DNA from: DATILI01 sp035476635
Lineage (GTDB): Bacteria > Pseudomonadota > Gammaproteobacteria > Burkholderiales > Burkholderiaceae_C
Direction of reading: 5' to 3'
Length of the DNA stretch: 11,035 nucleotides
Assembly: GCA_035476635.1 (NCBI GenBank)
Contig: DATILI010000312.1
Span: 1 to 11,035 of the forward strand
How positions within the stretch are numbered: position 1 is the first letter of the stretch; every line of letters starts with the position of its first letter. Position numbers and translations under genes: made by a program. The notes beneath the pieces are model-generated. The model worked only from the letters and a program-made list of their open reading frames with translations. It did no database searches and was not told the origin of the DNA. Positions 1-5,341 of this stretch are shown here, in pieces.

Positions 1-1
1 C

Positions 2-418
2 CGCGGCGGCGCACCGGCGGCGCAGGACCTGATCGGCGGCCAGGTGCCGTTGATGGTGGACACTGCGTCCGAAACCATCGAACACCACAAGGCCGGCAAG
101 GTGCGCATCCTCGCCGTGACGGGCGAGGCGCGCACCAAGGCCCTGCCCGACGTGCCCACACTCAAGGAGGTCGGCATCAACGTGGCGGCCGATGCATTCT
201 TCGGCCTCTACGGACCCGCCGGCATGCAAGCCGACGTGGTGGCGCGCATCGACCGCGCAGTGGCCGAGGCGCTGCGCGCGCCCGAGGTGCAAGAGAAGAT
301 CTACTCGTTCGGCCTGGTTCCAAACCATTCCAGCGCCGCCGAACTCGCCGCCACTCAGGCCGCGCACCTGAAGCGCTGGGAAGCGCCGATCAAGGCTTCG
401 GGGTTCAAGGCCGAATGA
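2..418 (+). CDS. Bug-family (TctC-like) periplasmic solute-binding receptor, C-terminal part only
   Basis: This is the last 138 codons of a gene that begins before the window; the frame is open from base 2 and ends at TGA 416-418. The product is the C-terminal half of a Bug/TctC receptor, the periplasmic substrate-binding subunit of tripartite tricarboxylate transporters, which bind carboxylates. The residues follow the family pattern: DLIGGQVPLM, then KAGKVRILAVTG, ALPDVPTLKEVG, FFGLYGPAGM, and a closing KRWEAPIKASGFKAE. No TctA/TctB membrane genes are visible, which is normal because many Bug receptors are orphans. The signal peptide and N-terminal lobe lie outside the window, so the ligand cannot be inferred. 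It may serve the lyase/CoA-transferase operon at 2138-4259, but a PEP-CTERM gene and a regulator lie between. Family assignment is sure; substrate unknown. Confidence 0.9.
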   Translation, partial: RGGAPAAQDLIGGQVPLMVDTASETIEHHKAGKVRILAVTGEARTKALPDVPTLKEVGINVAADAFFGLYGPAGMQADVVARIDRAVAEALRAPEVQEKIYSFGLVPNHSSAAELAATQAAHLKRWEAPIKASGFKAE

Positions 419-419
419 A

Positions 420-439
420 AACCCCGCGTTAGCGGGGTT
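420..439. terminator. Bidirectional intrinsic terminator between convergent genes
   Basis: A perfect 8-bp stem AACCCCGC / GCGGGGTT with a 4-nt GTTA loop starts 2 nt after the stop of the Bug gene and lies 22 nt past the stop of the oppositely oriented PEP-CTERM gene. On the minus strand the stem runs into four T residues, so termination looks better for the PEP-CTERM transcript. On the plus strand no U-run follows the stem. Confidence 0.75.
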
Positions 440-461
440 GCGCATTCAGCAAGAGTTCAAA

Positions 462-1103
462 TCAGGCCTTGCGACGACGGACTGCAGCGAGGCCGGCAAG
501 GCCAAGACCCAACAAGGCAAGCGAGCCGGGCTCAGGAACGGCAGCGGCGTCCACAACACTAATATTGTCCAGCGTGAAGCCGTTGGCCTCATCGCCCGTG
601 ATGGGATTTCCGATGCCATCGAACATCACTGACGACAGATTGGTGAAGCCGGCGAAGAGGTTGTTCTGGAACGAACTGGCGTTACCGTCGAGGACAAAAA
701 TCGTGGAAATCGAGCCACCACCGGAGAAAAAGCCAGTGATCTCGATGGACATCGCGCTAGCGCCGAAAGACACATCTTCACCCAGATCCGCACCCAGCAG
801 ATCGAAGGCGCCGCCGCCCACCTTGGTCATCGTGACCGCATAGTTTCTATCCTGAAGAAGGATTCCCGTGCCGTTGCTGGGCACCCCGAACAAGCCACTT
901 CCCAGGTGGAAATGATCGCCCGAGCTGGTGAGCGAATAGCCTCCCGACAAGACGCTTTGCAAGCCATTTCCCGTATTCTCGTCACCGATGATGGTATTGG
1001 CGCCGAATCCCTCGAACGTGACCAAGGCCGCTTGCGCGCCCCCGCAGACCAATGCCGTGGACAAAGCAAAAATCTGAGTTGCGCGCGTGAACATATTCTT
1101 CAT
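462..1103 (-). CDS. PEP-CTERM sorting-signal surface/secreted protein
   Basis: A 213-residue exported protein. The start at 1103 is chosen because AGGAG lies 6 nt upstream and the first ~24 residues (MKNMFTRATQIFALSTALV...AQA) form a clean Sec signal peptide; an upstream in-frame ATG at 1178 would bury the signal and has no better ribosome site. The C-terminus is a textbook PEP-CTERM tripartite signal: VPEP at residues 189-192, a hydrophobic Leu/Gly/Ala helix, then RRRKA. Such proteins are processed by an exosortase (EpsH/XrtA family) and are associated with exopolysaccharide and floc or biofilm formation in Gram-negative bacteria. The middle is rich in Gly, Ser, Phe and Asn and ends FTLDNISVV, like beta-sandwich PEP-CTERM proteins; its exact role is unknown. 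No exosortase gene is in the window. A hand count over 541-720 gives about 54% GC (98/180), well below the flanking metabolic genes. A sigma-54 element lies just upstream (1150-1164). Confidence 0.88.
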   Translation of the reverse strand: MKNMFTRATQIFALSTALVCGGAQAALVTFEGFGANTIIGDENTGNGLQSVLSGGYSLTSSGDHFHLGSGLFGVPSNGTGILLQDRNYAVTMTKVGGGAFDLLGADLGEDVSFGASAMSIEITGFFSGGGSISTIFVLDGNASSFQNNLFAGFTNLSSVMFDGIGNPITGDEANGFTLDNISVVDAAAVPEPGSLALLGLGLAGLAAVRRRKA

Positions 1104-1149
1104 GACTTTCTCCTCGATGGACATATGGAACCTTGATGCAGCCCCAAGC

Positions 1150-1164
1150 GCAAATTCCATGCCG
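1150..1164 (-). promoter_or_regulatory. Candidate sigma-54 (-24/-12) promoter of the PEP-CTERM gene
   Basis: Read on the minus strand the site is CGGCATGGAATTTGC. Against TGGCACG-N4-TTGC it matches 9 of 11 specified positions, with the essential GG and GC exactly 10 nt apart; mismatches are C for T at the first position and T for C at the sixth. The -12 GC ends at 1150, predicting a transcript start near 1138 and a leader of about 35 nt to the ATG at 1103, a sensible distance. PEP-CTERM genes of beta-proteobacteria are known to be expressed through RpoN with the PrsK/PrsR two-component system, which supports the reading. Seen by eye only; no transcript data. Confidence 0.6.
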
Positions 1165-1172
1165 CCAAATGA

Positions 1173-1185
1173 AATCAACCACTTA
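1173..1185 (+). promoter_or_regulatory. Candidate IHF-binding site upstream of the sigma-54 element
   Basis: AATCAACCACTTA matches the IHF consensus WATCAANNNNTTR at every specified position. It lies 8 bp upstream (in the PEP-CTERM direction) of the -24 element, with an A/T-rich tract (TTTTTGTAAAAAAA, 1202-1215) just beyond. IHF bending commonly brings a remote activator to sigma-54 polymerase. Its centre, about 41 bp before the predicted start, is near the proximal end of the usual range. No convincing activator dyad was found farther out: CACGGCCGTG at 1290-1299 is palindromic but generic for GC-rich DNA. Confidence 0.4.
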
Positions 1186-1306
1186 GCGCGCGACCCGGTT
1201 GTTTTTGTAAAAAAATCCGACAGAAGAATGCCTCCTCATCGCGCAGCCGCCAATTTCGCCGTGCCATTCCCCGCGGCTGCCAGGCCGGCCACGGCCGTGC
1301 GTAGAG

Positions 1307-2029
1307 CTACACCCGGTCGCTGAGCGCTCGCGCCGCCTCCAGCACCGGTTTCACATAGCGCTCGTCATAGCGGTGCGTCGGCATGGTCAGCGTCAACGCC
1401 GCGGCGACCCGCCCATTGCTGTGAAAGACCGGCGCCGAGATACCCGCCACTTCGGCCAGCCGGTCACCCACAGCGGTGTAGTAACCCTGCTCGCGGATGC
1501 GCGCATGCAGGTTACGGTCTTTCGCGCTAAAGGCCTTGCTGCCGCCGAAAGCATTGAGCACGCGCGCGCCGGTGCCACGGTTAGCAGGCAGCACGTCGCC
1601 GGCCTTGATGTGGTCGCGAATCGGGTGCGGCGAATCCACGCGGTACAGGCACAGGCGGGCGTCGCCCTGGCGCACATGGTAGGCGGCGCTTTCGCCAGTC
1701 TGGCGCACCAGTTTTTGCAGCACCGGCAGCACCACGCGGTCCAGCGAGAACGAAGCCGCGTAGATGCCGTGCAGGCGCGCAATTTCGCTGCCCAGACCAT
1801 AGCGCCCGTCGTCCAGTTTTTGCACCATGCGCGCATGCTCCAGTGAGGCGAGCAGGCGCAGCACCGTGCTCTTGTAGAGCTGGGTGCGCGCAGCCAGTTC
1901 GGCCAGCGCCAGGGCCGTGTCGCCGCCTTGAAATGCCGCCAGCAGGCTCAGGGCGCGGTCCACCGCCGCTGCACCGCCGGGTGCGGCATGGGCGTCGGCA
2001 ATGGATTCGGTCTGGGCTTTGCGTGGCAT
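1307..2029 (-). CDS. IclR-family transcriptional regulator
   Basis: A 240-residue protein, normal IclR length. The N-terminal winged helix-turn-helix covers about residues 21-80: AVDRALSLLAAF, then LAELAARTQLYKSTVLRLLASL as the HTH, and the wing near RYGLG. The C-terminal effector domain follows (about 84-240) with the conserved RGTGARVLNAF and the GYYTAVGDRLAEVAGISAPVF stretch that closes the ligand pocket. The ATG at 2029 has GGGAG 8 nt upstream. The gene is divergent from the HMG-CoA-lyase/CoA-transferase operon, the standard arrangement for a local IclR regulator, so it most likely controls that operon and itself through the dyad at 2100-2118. The ligand is probably the pathway substrate or its CoA ester (inference). 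IclR proteins can repress or activate; the sequence alone does not decide. Confidence 0.92.
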   Translation of the reverse strand: MPRKAQTESIADAHAAPGGAAAVDRALSLLAAFQGGDTALALAELAARTQLYKSTVLRLLASLEHARMVQKLDDGRYGLGSEIARLHGIYAASFSLDRVVLPVLQKLVRQTGESAAYHVRQGDARLCLYRVDSPHPIRDHIKAGDVLPANRGTGARVLNAFGGSKAFSAKDRNLHARIREQGYYTAVGDRLAEVAGISAPVFHSNGRVAAALTLTMPTHRYDERYVKPVLEAARALSDRV

Positions 2030-2049
2030 GAATGGGTCTCCCGAGGCTC

Positions 2050-2064
2050 CCGCTTGACAAGCGG
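2050..2064. promoter_or_regulatory. Inverted repeat over the lyase operon -35 box (possible second operator)
   Basis: CCGCTT-GAC-AAGCGG is a perfect 6-bp inverted repeat with a 3-nt centre. It covers the TTGACA at 2054-2059, so a bound protein would block the operon promoter. Its sequence differs from the dyad at 2100-2118, so it may be a site for another factor, or a chance palindrome. Confidence 0.3.
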
Positions 2065-2083
2065 AAGGGATTCATCGAATATT
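2054..2083 (+). promoter_or_regulatory. Candidate sigma-70 promoter of the lyase/CoA-transferase operon
   Basis: A perfect -35 hexamer TTGACA (2054-2059) is followed after 18 nt by AATATT (2078-2083), 4 of 6 matches to TATAAT. Transcription would start near 2090, giving a leader of about 48 nt to the ATG at 2138. The TGTTCT-N7-AGAACA dyad would then lie about +10 to +28, fitting repression by blocking clearance. Confidence 0.45.
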
Positions 2084-2099
2084 TCACTAGAAAGAATAG

Positions 2100-2118
2100 T
2101 GTTCTATCTTACAGAACA
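2100..2118. promoter_or_regulatory. Candidate IclR operator in the divergent promoter region
   Basis: TGTTCT-atcttac-AGAACA has perfect 6-bp arms and a 7-nt centre, and is the best dyad in the 108-bp region between the regulator and the operon. It overlaps the proposed -10 of the regulator gene (2106-2111) and lies just downstream of the proposed operon start. A smaller neighbour, TTTC-acta-GAAA at 2082-2093, could be a second half of a compound site, since IclR proteins often bind as tetramers. Positional logic and symmetry support it; binding is untested. Confidence 0.5.
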
Positions 2119-2134
2119 TCGAAACAAGGTGCAA
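2106..2134 (-). promoter_or_regulatory. Candidate promoter of the iclR-type gene
   Basis: On the minus strand TTGCAC (2134-2129) and TAAGAT (2111-2106) are separated by 17 nt, matching 3 of 6 and 4 of 6 consensus bases. A start near 2099 gives a leader of about 70 nt. The -10 lies inside the dyad centre, implying autoregulation. It is weaker than the operon promoter. Confidence 0.35.
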
Positions 2135-2137
2135 TCC

Positions 2138-3079
2138 ATGCCAGCCAATGCTTCGCCCGATGTGCTGATCAGCGAGGTCGGCCCTCGCGACGGGCTGCAA
2201 TCCGTGAAGGCCACGATGCCGACGGCCGACAAGTTCCGCTGGATCGACGCGCTGGTTGCTGCCGGCCTGCGCGAGATCGAGGTCTGCTCCTTTGTGCCGG
2301 CCAAGCACCTGCCGCAGATGGCCGATGCGGCCGAAGTGGTGCGCCATGCGCTGACCCATCCGGGTCTGACGGTGATGGCGCTGGTGCCCAACGCGCGCGG
2401 GGCCGAGGCCGCGTTGCGCGCCGGCGTGCACAAGCTCACGCTTCCGGTGTCCGCCAGCGCTGCCCATTCGCTGGCCAATGTGCGCAAGACGCGCGAGGAG
2501 ATGGTCGAGGAGGTGCGCCGCGTCGTCGCCTTGCGCAACGAGATCGCGCCCGGCGTGAAGGTGGAAGCCGGCATTTCCACCGCCTTCGGCTGCACGATCC
2601 AGGGCGACGTGCCGCAAGACGACGTGATCCGCATGGCCGCGCAATGCATCGCCGCCGGTGCCGATGAGTCGGGCCTGTCCGACACGACGGGCATGGCCAA
2701 CCCGGCCCAGGTGCGCCGCCTGTTCCAGCGCCTGCGTGCCGAGATCGGCGCCAAGGCCGGCGCCGCGCATATGCACAACACGCGTGGCCTCGGTCTTGCC
2801 AATTGCCTTGCGGCCTACGACGTCGGCGTGCGCACCTTCGACAGCTCGCTCGGTGGCCTGGGCGGTTGCCCGTATGCGCCGGGTGCGTCCGGCAACGTGG
2901 TCACCGAAGACCTGGTATTCATGTTCGAGGCCATGGGCATCCGCACCGGCGTGGACCTCAAAAAACTCATCGCCGCGCGCGCACCGCTCATCGCCGGCCT
3001 GCCGGGCGAACCCATTTACGGAATGACGCCCGAGGCCGGATTACCCAAGGGTTGGGTACAAGGAAACACCCATGCCTGA
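2138..3079 (+). CDS. Hydroxymethylglutaryl-CoA lyase-family protein (DRE-TIM metallolyase)
   Basis: A 313-residue cytoplasmic TIM-barrel lyase. The family enzyme splits 3-hydroxy-3-methylglutaryl-CoA to acetoacetate and acetyl-CoA. Visible residues: EVGPRDGLQ at 13-21 (catalytic Arg17, metal ligand Asp18), Glu48 in REIEV, Asp182 in LSDTTG, metal ligands His211 and His213 in HMHNTRG, the flexible-loop Cys244 in GLGGCPYAPGASGN, and metal ligand Asn253. All ligands expected from human HMGCL are present. The residue after the second His is Asn214, where the classical enzymes have Asp. The start at 2138 has AAGG 8 nt upstream; longer in-frame starts back to 1928 would run through the divergent promoter and into the regulator gene. 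It overlaps the CoA-transferase gene by 8 nt, so the two are translationally linked. Fold and chemistry class are firm; the true acyl-CoA substrate is not. Confidence 0.9.
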   Translation: MPANASPDVLISEVGPRDGLQSVKATMPTADKFRWIDALVAAGLREIEVCSFVPAKHLPQMADAAEVVRHALTHPGLTVMALVPNARGAEAALRAGVHKLTLPVSASAAHSLANVRKTREEMVEEVRRVVALRNEIAPGVKVEAGISTAFGCTIQGDVPQDDVIRMAAQCIAAGADESGLSDTTGMANPAQVRRLFQRLRAEIGAKAGAAHMHNTRGLGLANCLAAYDVGVRTFDSSLGGLGGCPYAPGASGNVVTEDLVFMFEAMGIRTGVDLKKLIAARAPLIAGLPGEPIYGMTPEAGLPKGWVQGNTHA

Positions 3080-4259
3080 AAAGCAATTGCCCTACGCCGG
3101 CATCCGCGTCGTTGAGTTCACCCACATGGTGATGGGCCCGACCTGCGGCATGCTGCTGGCCGACCTGGGTGCCGAGGTCATCAAGATCGAACCGCTCGCG
3201 GGCGACAACACGCGCAAGCTGCTTGGCTCGGGCGCGGGATTTTTCCCGATGTTCAACCGCAACAAGAAAAGCATTGCGCTGGACTTGCAAAAGCCCGAAG
3301 GACGCGAGGCGGCATTGAGGCTGATCGCCACGGCCGACATCGTCAGCGAGAACTTCAAGCCCGGCACGATGAAAAAGCTCGGCCTGGACTACGCGTCGCT
3401 CAGCAAGCTGAACGAACGCCTGATCTACATCAGCCACAAGGGCTTTCTGCCCGGCCCCTACGACCACCGCACGGCGCTGGATGAAGTGGTGCAGATGATG
3501 GGCGGCCTGGCCTACATGACCGGACGCGCCGGCGATCCGCTGCGCGCGGGCACCAGCGTGAACGACATCATGGGCGGCATGTTCGGCGCCATCGGCGCGA
3601 TGGCGGCACTGGCGCAGCGCGCGCAAACCGGCAAGGGCCAGGAGGTGCAATCCGCGCTGTTCGAGAACAACGTGTTTCTCGTGGCCCAGCACATGATGCA
3701 GTTTGCCGTGACAGGCAAGCCGGCCGACCCGATGCCCAGCCGCATCTCGGCCTGGGCGGTGTACGACGTGTTCACCGTGAAGGACGGCGAGCAGATCTTT
3801 CTGGCGGCCGTGAGCGACACGCAGTGGGCGGTTTTTTGCGAAGCCTTCGGCTTTGAGGACTTGAAGGCCGACCCGCGCCTGAAAACCAACAACGACCGGG
3901 TGCGTGCGCGCGAATGGATGATGCCGATTCTGCGTTCGCGCCTGGCGGAACACGGCGCGGCGCACTTGAGCGCGGTGTTCGAGAAAAACGGCCTGCCGTT
4001 CGCACCGATCACCAGGCCACAGGACTTGTTCGACGACCCGCATCTGCAGGGCACCGGCGGCCTGGCGCCGCTGCACCTGCCCGACGGCCGCGCCACGCAA
4101 GTGCCGCTACTGCCGCTCACGCTCGGCGGCGAGCGCCTCAGCGTGCGCATGGACCCGCCGCGCCTGGGCGAGCACACCGACGCCTTGCTGCGCGAAGTCG
4201 GCTACAGCGAGGCCGACATCGCCGCGCTCAAAGCCAGCCAGATCACGCAGGGAGACTAG
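3072..4259 (+). CDS. CaiB/BaiF family III CoA-transferase
   Basis: A 395-residue protein of normal family III length (formyl-CoA transferase, CaiB and SUGCT relatives), which moves CoA between carboxylic acids through an aspartyl-CoA thioester. Family landmarks: GIRVVEFTHMVMGPTCGMLLADLGAEVIKIE at residues 10-40, FNRNKKSIALDL at 61-72, NFKPGTMKKLGLDY at 94-107, and the catalytic Asp165 in GTSVNDIMGGMFG, followed by TGKGQEVQSALFE at 186-198. The ATG at 3072 has AAGGA 7 nt upstream and lies inside the last codons of the lyase gene. Coupled to a lyase, it probably activates the free acid, using succinyl-CoA or another CoA donor, before cleavage (inference; human SUGCT does this with HMG or glutarate). 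Alternatives include itaconate- or mesaconate-like acids. It ends at TAG 4257-4259, 24 nt from a convergent gene with no clear terminator. Confidence 0.9.
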   Translation: MPEKQLPYAGIRVVEFTHMVMGPTCGMLLADLGAEVIKIEPLAGDNTRKLLGSGAGFFPMFNRNKKSIALDLQKPEGREAALRLIATADIVSENFKPGTMKKLGLDYASLSKLNERLIYISHKGFLPGPYDHRTALDEVVQMMGGLAYMTGRAGDPLRAGTSVNDIMGGMFGAIGAMAALAQRAQTGKGQEVQSALFENNVFLVAQHMMQFAVTGKPADPMPSRISAWAVYDVFTVKDGEQIFLAAVSDTQWAVFCEAFGFEDLKADPRLKTNNDRVRAREWMMPILRSRLAEHGAAHLSAVFEKNGLPFAPITRPQDLFDDPHLQGTGGLAPLHLPDGRATQVPLLPLTLGGERLSVRMDPPRLGEHTDALLREVGYSEADIAALKASQITQGD

Positions 4260-4283
4260 GATGACCCCACACGCCGCACGCGC

Positions 4284-5237
4284 CTACCAGCGCGACCTGA
4301 TCTTGTCGAAGACGTGGGTCCCGAACAGGCGGTTCACGACAGGCGTGAAGTACAGGCTATCGGCGAAGGCCTGCTTGCTGTAATCCAGCCCGGCCGCGAT
4401 CGTGCCCGTGTTGCACAGCAGCGAGTTGACCTGGCCCGCGCCGGTACCGATGCCGTTGCCGGCGTCCACCGAGGTACATGAGAGCTTGGTCGTGTCAGTC
4501 AGGGCATAGCCCCCCGGATTGGCGATGACCAGGTTGAAGTAATAGGCGGCGTCGATGTAGAGCATCGTCGTGCCATAGGGTTCCACCTTGATCTTCATCG
4601 CATCGTTGAACTTGCCATTGGCATCGGCGAGCAGCGAAGCCTTGTTGATGGCGGTGGCCCATGGCGATCGCCCGACGTTGTAGGCGTTGACCACGACCAC
4701 GTACTTGGCGCCGGCGGTCACCAGGCGGATGGCCTGGTCGCCCAGATCACGGCCGGCCTGCTGCACATTGGCAACCATCTGGGCCTCGGTTTGGGTGCCG
4801 GCCGTGACCGCCGCCATTTCGGCCACCATGTCGCTGACGCCGGCATGCAGCACCAGCAAGTCGTTGGGGCCGACGGTGTTGGCGGCCAGGAACGCATCCA
4901 CCTGCTCTTTCACCGTCGGCGTTGCGGCATTGCCTGCCGCATCGGGCTTGGTGGTGACGCGGGCGTTGCCGCGCGCATAGCCCAGTCCACCGGTGGCGGA
5001 CGGGGTCAGCGTGATGCTGTAGTGCAAGGCCAACTGCTCAATCCAGGTGCTGGTGCTGCCGTCGTTCACCGTGTACCTGGCGCCGGCCTGCCCCACGTCA
5101 CTCATGGCGTCGCCGAACACGACCAGGCGGGTCGGCCTGAGCGCCGATTCGATGGTGCCCGAGCCGCAGGCCGCAAGCAGTGTGAGCGATGCGCATGCCA
5201 CGGTCATCATCGTGCGGCGCAACCAGGTTCCTGTCAT
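4284..5237 (-). CDS. SGNH/GDSL-like lipoprotein lacking the usual catalytic residues
   Basis: A 317-residue lipoprotein. The start at 5237 has GGAG 7 nt upstream; an earlier ATG at 5261 would add 8 residues before the signal. The signal peptide ends in the lipobox LAAC with the lipidated Cys24; the following Gly-Ser carries no inner-membrane retention Asp, so outer-membrane placement is likely. The SGNH block order is recognisable: block I FGDAMSDVG (41-49), block II GGLGYARGNARV (83-94), block III HAGVSD (131-136), block V DSLYFTPVVNRLFGTH (293-308). Against FGDSLSD, GxND and DxxH, the nucleophile Ser is Ala44, the oxyanion Asn is Ser135 and the His is Tyr296; only Asp293 remains. Codons were checked on the strand (5106-5108, 4833-4835, 4350-4352). 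C254 and C275 could form a disulfide. It is probably not a conventional esterase; perhaps a glycan- or ester-binding protein. Fold assignment by motif order only. Confidence 0.75.
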   Translation of the reverse strand: MTGTWLRRTMMTVACASLTLLAACGSGTIESALRPTRLVVFGDAMSDVGQAGARYTVNDGSTSTWIEQLALHYSITLTPSATGGLGYARGNARVTTKPDAAGNAATPTVKEQVDAFLAANTVGPNDLLVLHAGVSDMVAEMAAVTAGTQTEAQMVANVQQAGRDLGDQAIRLVTAGAKYVVVVNAYNVGRSPWATAINKASLLADANGKFNDAMKIKVEPYGTTMLYIDAAYYFNLVIANPGGYALTDTTKLSCTSVDAGNGIGTGAGQVNSLLCNTGTIAAGLDYSKQAFADSLYFTPVVNRLFGTHVFDKIRSRW

Positions 5238-5323
5238 TGAGTTTCTCCAGAGTCTTGGCAAGTAGTTTAACGAGGGCCTGTAACGGGGCTGAAACAGCGG
5301 GCGTCAAGCCGAAAGTGCAGCGA

Positions 5324-5341
5324 GGCGGCGGTCAAGCCGCC
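5324..5341 (-). terminator. Hairpin over the sua5 stop codon, weak terminator candidate
   Basis: GGCGGC-ggtcaa-GCCGCC has a perfect 6-bp stem and overlaps the sua5 stop (TGA, 5334-5332). No T-run follows on the minus strand, so at best it is an attenuating or Rho-assisted end between sua5 and the lipoprotein gene, whose start is 94 nt further on. The gap shows only poor promoter matches. Confidence 0.3.

Noticed and set aside
1290..1299. Palindrome CACGGCCGTG as activator site for the PEP-CTERM promoter or terminator for iclR
   Set aside because: It is short, GC-only, has no repeat partner and no T-run; such palindromes are expected by chance in this composition.
1928..2137. In-frame extension of the lyase gene by 70 codons
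   Set aside because: It would overlap the regulator gene and pass through the divergent promoters; the lyase family begins at the residues just after ATG 2138, which has a ribosome site.
2988..4100. 370-codon open frame on the minus strand
   Set aside because: It is antisense to the CoA-transferase gene, whose motifs and catalytic Asp are intact; the antisense product shows no recognisable domain.
4279..4294. CGCGC-ctacca-GCGCG hairpin at the convergent stop of the CoA-transferase and lipoprotein genes
   Set aside because: The 5-bp stem has no U-run on either strand and is too weak to call a terminator.
5238..5331. Promoter TTGACG plus downstream hexamer before the lipoprotein gene
   Set aside because: The -35-like TTGACG is good, but the hexamers at 16-18 nt (such as TTACAG) match the -10 consensus poorly, so no call was made.
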